Source: Rhodospirillales bacterium (GTDB lineage Bacteria > Pseudomonadota > Alphaproteobacteria > CACIAM-22H2). From it: DNA of 9,660 bases. The DNA is taken from contig JACQAF010000275.1 in the NCBI GenBank assembly GCA_016195145.1, positions 1 to 9,660 of the forward strand, in the 5' to 3' direction. Of this stretch, positions 6,711-9,660 are shown piece by piece. The notes beneath the pieces were generated by a model that worked only from the letters and a program-made list of their open reading frames with translations, made no database searches and was not told where the DNA came from. The translations under genes were made by a program, and so were the position numbers. Position 1 is the stretch's first letter. The number at the start of each line of letters is the position of its first letter.

Positions 6711-7577
6711 CTATTCCCCGGCCATGGCGAAGCGGCGTTCGGCCGCCGCCGCTTCCCAGCCGATCAACGCCAGCTTGCGCGCCCGGCCCCAGTGATAGTT
6801 GCTGATCGCGCCGGTCTTGCGGATCACCCGGTGGCACGGCACGAGATAGGAAATCGGATTCGCCCCGACCGCGGTGCCGACGGCGCGCGAGGCGCGCAAG
6901 GACGCCACCTGTTCGGCCAGCCCCTCGTAGGACACGAGCGCGCCGAGCGGGATGCGCAGCAGCGCCTCCCACACCTTGATCTGCCATGGCGTGCCGTAGA
7001 GCACGAGCTTGAGCCGCCCGCGCGCCGCCGGATCGTCGGCGAAAACGTCGCGGGCGAGGCGGCGCACCTCGGCCGGGGATTCGACGAATCGGGCCAGCGG
7101 CCAGCGCCCGGTCATGTCGGCGAAACACGCCTCGCGGCCATCCTGCGCGACAAAGGCGAGCCCGCAAATGCCGCGCGGCGTAGTCATGATCAGGGCGTCG
7201 CCGAAGGGCGAGTCCGCCCAGCCATAGGCAATGGTCAGCTCCGCGCCGCGCCGCTTGAACTCGCCCGGCGTCACCGCCTCGTGCGCAACGAACAGATCGT
7301 GCAGCCGCCCCGGCCCCGACAGGCCCGAATCGTAGGCCGCATCAAGCACGCTCGCCGAGGCGGTGAGGCATGTCTTGGCCCGTTCGAGGGTGAGGTATTG
7401 CAGAAACTTCTTCGGGCTGACGCCGACCCAGCGCGTGAACAGTTTCTGGAAATGGAATGGCGACAGGCCGACCTCGCGCGCCACGACGTCAAGCTCCGGC
7501 TGTTCGGCGACGCGGCCGGCGATATAGACAAGGGCCTGTTCGATGCGGGCGTAATCGCTGGGCACGGGCCTCTCCAT
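6711..7577 (-). CDS. AraC-type DNA-binding domain fused to O6-methylguanine-DNA methyltransferase (Ada lacking its N-terminal domain)
   Basis: The 288-residue protein removes alkyl groups from O6-alkylguanine by irreversible transfer to its own cysteine. The N-terminal half (about 10-110) is an AraC-type double helix-turn-helix, with LDVVAREVGLSPFHFQKLF (29-47), GVSPKKFLQYLTLERA (52-67) and a second HTH ending in VTPGEFKRRG (102-111). The C-terminal half (about 115-280) is the methyltransferase: FGTPWQIKVW-like YGTPWQIKVWEAL (194-206), VGTAVGANP (233-241) and the active site VPCHRVI (246-252) with acceptor Cys248. The Ada N-terminal zinc domain, whose cysteine repairs phosphotriesters and switches Ada into an activator, is absent. 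The ATG at 7575-7577 follows a GGATCGG-like stretch. It is on the same strand as the HxlR gene but 107 bases downstream of it, so it is probably expressed separately. The repair role is well supported; whether the AraC part regulates genes or only binds DNA is open. Confidence 0.93.
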   Translation of the reverse strand: MERPVPSDYARIEQALVYIAGRVAEQPELDVVAREVGLSPFHFQKLFTRWVGVSPKKFLQYLTLERAKTCLTASASVLDAAYDSGLSGPGRLHDLFVAHEAVTPGEFKRRGAELTIAYGWADSPFGDALIMTTPRGICGLAFVAQDGREACFADMTGRWPLARFVESPAEVRRLARDVFADDPAARGRLKLVLYGTPWQIKVWEALLRIPLGALVSYEGLAEQVASLRASRAVGTAVGANPISYLVPCHRVIRKTGAISNYHWGRARKLALIGWEAAAAERRFAMAGE

Positions 7578-7684
7578 CCGATCCGGTGCGCCGGAAGGTC
7601 GGCACCTGGGGAGAAGTCTAGCGCCCCGGGCGCCGCCCGCCACCCGCTTCTTGCGCCGGAAAATTAACGCCGAAAGGCCGAGGC

Positions 7685-8209
7685 TCAGCCGCCTGCCGCC
7701 GGCGACCGCCGCGCCTCGCAGTCTTTCGCCCAAGCGGTCAGGCGGGCCCGCAGCGCCGGATCGGCCCCCGGCCCGGGGGCAGCCAGCACGCTCGCCGTAT
7801 CGATCGGGCGACCGCTGCGCCGGTCGGTCAGCGCCGGCTGGACCGGCGCTCCTGTCGCGCGGTCGCGCAGCACGACCGACGGCCCCGCCGGCAGCGATTC
7901 CCACCGGTCGCCCCATTCCATCAAGGCGACCAGCACCGGCAGAAGATCCCTGCCCTTGGCCGTGAGGCGGTACTCGGCGCGCGGCGGCCGGTCCTGATAG
8001 CGGCGTTTTTCGAGAATGCCGCGCTCGACCAACCGCCGGAGACGCACCGTCAGGACATTGCGCGCGATGCCGAGATTGGCCTGAAAATCGGCGAACCGGC
8101 GCGTGCCGAGAAACGCCTCGCGGATGATCAGCATTGTCCACCATTCGCCGATCACGTCGAGGCTGCGCGCCACGGTGCAATTCCAGCCGGCGAATCGGGT
8201 CATTTTCAT
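7685..8209 (-). CDS. HxlR-family winged-helix transcriptional regulator
   Basis: This 174-residue protein is an HxlR-family dimeric DNA-binding regulator. The winged helix covers about 11-105: NCTVARSLDVIGEWWTMLIIREAFLG (starting at 10), RFADFQANLGIARNVLTVRLRRLVERGIL (starting at 38, with the recognition helix) and the wing AEYRLTAKGRDLLPVL (78-93). A proline/alanine-rich tail to 174 makes it longer than the roughly 110-residue minimal family, as in a known longer subfamily. Cys11 sits where several HxlR members carry a redox- or electrophile-sensing cysteine; Cys164 is the only other one. Two ATGs compete. The one at 8207-8209 aligns with related proteins and falls on the predicted transcription start. 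The one at 8201-8203 has GGGG 7 bases upstream. I take the first. It is divergent from the thioesterase gene and probably regulates it and itself. Confidence 0.9.
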   Translation of the reverse strand: MKMTRFAGWNCTVARSLDVIGEWWTMLIIREAFLGTRRFADFQANLGIARNVLTVRLRRLVERGILEKRRYQDRPPRAEYRLTAKGRDLLPVLVALMEWGDRWESLPAGPSVVLRDRATGAPVQPALTDRRSGRPIDTASVLAAPGPGADPALRARLTAWAKDCEARRSPAAGG

Positions 8210-8215
8210 GCCCCG

Positions 8216-8244
8216 AATATACCAATATGAGTTTCTCTTTACAA
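8216..8244 (-). promoter_or_regulatory. promoter of the HxlR gene, predicted to give a leaderless mRNA
   Basis: The minus strand has TTGTAA (8239-8244) and TATATT (8216-8221) with a 17-base spacer. The usual six-base discriminator places +1 at 8209, the A of the first ATG. An alternative upstream pair (TTGATT near 8272-8277 with a -10 16 bases further on) would give a leader of roughly 45 bases. Confidence 0.5.
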
Positions 8245-8264
8245 CTTACATGGATATAATAAGT
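8244..8264. promoter_or_regulatory. candidate HxlR operator, 21-base inverted repeat
   Basis: ACTTA (8244-8248) and TAAGT (8260-8264) form perfect 5-base arms around an 11-base spacer. The repeat covers the exact TATAAT of the thioesterase promoter and touches the -35 of the HxlR promoter. A dimeric winged-helix protein bound here could shut off both genes. It is position and symmetry based only. Confidence 0.4.
8255..8260 (+). promoter_or_regulatory. -10 element of the thioesterase promoter
   Basis: TATAAT is a perfect consensus -10, about 35 bases upstream of the GTG start at 8296. The matching -35 position (8232-8237, TTTCTC) is poor, so this promoter may be weak or need an activator. A GGAG Shine-Dalgarno at 8284-8287 lies 8 bases before the GTG. 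Confidence 0.5.
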
Positions 8265-8295
8265 CCTATATTAAAATCAATATGGAGCGATAACC

Positions 8296-8793
8296 GTGAA
8301 CGACGGCCTTGCGCGACAGCGCGTCATCACCTGGCACGACCCGCTGGAGACCGCGCGCACCGGGCGCGGCCAGCCCGGCATCGAGTTCCTGCGCGCCATC
8401 GTCGAGGGCGCCATACCGCAGCCGCCGATCGCCGCGACGCTCGGCTTCCGCCTCGCCGATGTGGGCGAAGGCCGCGCCGTCTTTATCCTTTCCTGCGGCG
8501 AGCATCTCTACAATCCGATCGGCACGGTGCACGGCGGGGTTGCCGCGACGCTGCTCGACAGCGCCATGGGATGCGCCGTGCATTCGACGTTGCCGGCCGG
8601 CCTCGTGTACACGACGCTCGAATTCAAGGTGAACTTCGTCCGCCCCCTGACCCGCGACAGCGGCGAAGCACGGTGCGAAGGCACCGTGATCTATCGCGGC
8701 AACCGCCAGGCGACCGCCGAGGGCAAGCTTTACGACGCCGCCGGGCGGCTTTGCGCCCACGCGACGACCACGTGCATGATCTTCGCCGCCTAG
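8296..8793 (+). CDS. PaaI-family hotdog acyl-CoA thioesterase
   Basis: This 165-residue protein hydrolyses acyl-CoA or aryl-CoA thioesters to the free acid and CoA in the cytoplasm; the exact substrate is unknown. The N-terminal extension (1-40) is followed by a single hotdog domain: PPIAATLGFRL (43-53), then the PaaI signature YNPIGTVHGGVAATLLDSAMG (starting at 72). HGG at 79-81 and Asp88 are the expected catalytic region. LEFKVNFVRPLT (108-119), the typical central strand, and a terminal CAHATTTCMIF (153-163) follow. Length and domain limits are normal. The GTG start at 8296-8298 is set by GGAG at 8284-8287, 8 bases away. It is the only plus-strand gene here, divergent from the HxlR regulator, which suggests control by it. 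Its stop lies 10 bases from the stop of the convergent GNAT gene, with no clear terminator between them. Confidence 0.92.
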   Translation: MNDGLARQRVITWHDPLETARTGRGQPGIEFLRAIVEGAIPQPPIAATLGFRLADVGEGRAVFILSCGEHLYNPIGTVHGGVAATLLDSAMGCAVHSTLPAGLVYTTLEFKVNFVRPLTRDSGEARCEGTVIYRGNRQATAEGKLYDAAGRLCAHATTTCMIFAA

Positions 8794-8803
8794 ATAGCCG
8801 CGT

Positions 8804-9265
8804 TCAGGCCAGCGGGCGCTCGAAACAGCGGATGCCGGCCCGCGTCGCCGGCGTTTCGCGAAAACCGAGCCCGCGATAGATCGCCATCGCCGCCGTCATC
8901 GAATCGAGGGTTTCGAGCCGGATCGCGCGATAGCCCGCCCGCGCCCCTTCCTCGACGATAGCGCGGGCGAGCCGCACCCCAAGCCCGCCGCCGCGATGCG
9001 CGGGTTCGACATAGAGCCGCTTCATCTCGCACGCATCGTCGCCCTGCGGCCGGAGCGCGACGACGCCGACCGGCCGATCGTCGGCCTCGGCGAGGAGAAG
9101 ACGGCCCCGCGGCGGGGCGTAGAATCCCGGCAGCGTCGCAAGTTCCTCGCCGAATCCTTCGAAACACATCGTGTAATTGAGCGAACGGCCATAGACCTCG
9201 AACAACGCGCGCACCGCCGCCATGTCGTCGCCCGACGCCTGGCGGAGAGTGGCGAGTTCAGACAT
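8804..9265 (-). CDS. GNAT-family N-acetyltransferase
   Basis: This 153-residue single-domain GNAT enzyme would transfer an acetyl group from acetyl-CoA to an amine; the substrate cannot be told from sequence. The fold reads in order: ATLRQASGDDMAAVRALF (5-22, strand 1 and helix 1), LLLAEADDRPVGVVALRP (56-73), CEMKRLYVEPAHRGGGLGVRLA (from 79), then AGYRAIRLETL (110-120) and AAMAIYRGLGFRET (125-138). The acetyl-CoA pyrophosphate loop is Arg91-Gly-Gly-Gly94-Leu-Gly96, and the C-terminal YRGLGF is typical. The ATG at 9263-9265 has AAGGA 7 bases upstream, inside the end of the PhzF-family gene. The two reading frames overlap by 8 bases, so translation is probably coupled. It converges on the thioesterase gene. 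Confidence 0.9.
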   Translation of the reverse strand: MSELATLRQASGDDMAAVRALFEVYGRSLNYTMCFEGFGEELATLPGFYAPPRGRLLLAEADDRPVGVVALRPQGDDACEMKRLYVEPAHRGGGLGVRLARAIVEEGARAGYRAIRLETLDSMTAAMAIYRGLGFRETPATRAGIRCFERPLA

Positions 9266-9660
9266 GTATGGTTCCTTCGAGATAGAGCGCCGCGCGGCCG
9301 GCGATCTTAACCCGCTCGCCGCGATCCTCGCAAATCAGCTCGCCGCCGCGCGGCGAGATCTGCCGCGCCGACAGCGTCTTCTTGCCGAGGCGCTTCGCCC
9401 AATAGGGCGCCAGCGTGCAGTGGGCCGACCCCGTGACCGGGTCCTCGGGGATGCCCTGCTTGGGCGCGAAAAAGCGCGAAACAAAATCGACCTTGCCACG
9501 GCCCGGCGCAGTGGCGATCACCGCGAACCCGTCGAGCGCCGCGAGCGCCGCCATGTCGGGCTCGAGCGACCGCACCTCGTCCTCGCTCGCAAACACGGCA
9601 AGCACGTCGCGCGCCGTCAGCACTTCGGCCGGCGCGGCGCCCAAGGCGTGCGTCAGCGCC
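9258..9660 (-). CDS. PhzF-family isomerase/epimerase (C-terminal part, cut by window edge)
   Basis: About 133 C-terminal residues of a family usually near 270-300 residues are visible, entering from the right edge without a start codon. The frame remains open to base 9660. The C-terminal PhzF signature is clear: EDPVTGSAHCTLAPYWAKRLGK, lying about 50-70 residues before the end, then ARQISPRGGEL and GERVKIAGRAALYLEG. PhzF proteins are two-domain diaminopimelate epimerase-fold enzymes; PhzF itself isomerises a phenazine precursor, but most family members have no known substrate. The catalytic glutamate lies in the N-terminal half outside the window and cannot be checked. Nothing else here suggests phenazine synthesis. 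The TGA at 9260-9258 overlaps the start of the GNAT gene. Confidence 0.9.
   Translation of the reverse strand, partial: ALTHALGAAPAEVLTARDVLAVFASEDEVRSLEPDMAALAALDGFAVIATAPGRGKVDFVSRFFAPKQGIPEDPVTGSAHCTLAPYWAKRLGKKTLSARQISPRGGELICEDRGERVKIAGRAALYLEGTIHV

Larger units (their letters stand above)
8223..8284. repeat. direct repeat CAATATG flanking the divergent promoter
   Basis: CAATATG occurs at 8223-8229 and again at 8278-8284, in the same orientation and 55 bases apart, about five helical turns. The repeats bracket the AT-rich core between the HxlR and thioesterase genes. They may be regulator half-sites or a chance product of the AT-rich sequence. Confidence 0.35.

Noticed and set aside
6613..7167. 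N-terminal extension of the dehydrogenase into the ada-like gene
   Set aside because: The added sequence is an out-of-frame reading of the methyltransferase gene. The ATG at 6612 has a Shine-Dalgarno and the family N-terminus.
8215..8290. AT-rich stretch as a sign of horizontal transfer or an attachment site
   Set aside because: It is confined to the promoter region between two genes of normal base composition. No integrase, tRNA end or flanking duplication is present, so promoter function explains it better.

Overview
The window looks like ordinary chromosome from a high-GC alphaproteobacterium, probably from the Rhodospirillales side of the class. Three things point there: the serC-serA order with hisZ downstream; a SerC of the alphaproteobacterial/Methanosarcina-type subfamily; and a serC leader RNA, a motif known only from alphaproteobacteria. 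Codon use and base composition are uniform. The one clear exception is an AT-rich divergent promoter at about 8215-8285. I see no rRNA, tRNA, CRISPR array, insertion sequence or phage gene. No gap between genes exceeds about 150 bases.

Left to right, positions 1-4628 hold a minus-strand amino-acid block, transcribed from right to left. A promoter and a two-hairpin leader RNA precede serC (phosphoserine aminotransferase). Next come serA (long, 525-residue phosphoglycerate dehydrogenase) and a secreted FG-GAP/VCBS-repeat protein of unknown function 17 bases downstream. After a 105-base gap comes hisZ (ATP phosphoribosyltransferase regulatory subunit), which runs off the left edge. SerA and SerC catalyse the first two steps of serine synthesis, and HisZ activates the first step of histidine synthesis.

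Positions 4708-6612 hold a second minus-strand cluster: a tartrate/D-malate-type beta-decarboxylating dehydrogenase, a MaoC-like hotdog hydratase starting 4 bases after it, and a small DUF486 membrane protein. Positions 6711-8209 hold a DNA-repair methyltransferase fused to an AraC-type DNA-binding domain (an Ada without its N-terminal domain) and an HxlR-family regulator.

The HxlR gene is divergent from a PaaI-type thioesterase gene (plus strand, 8296-8793). Their 86-base shared promoter holds an inverted repeat, a direct repeat and a promoter that would give a leaderless HxlR mRNA. The right end holds a minus-strand PhzF-family enzyme (cut by the edge) whose stop overlaps the start of a GNAT acetyltransferase gene.

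I do not see strong evidence for a new multi-gene system. The most informative non-coding signals are the serC leader, which hides the ribosome-binding site in a hairpin loop, and the compact HxlR/thioesterase control region. The genes of least clear purpose are the FG-GAP protein in the serine operon and the dehydrogenase-MaoC-DUF486 cluster.
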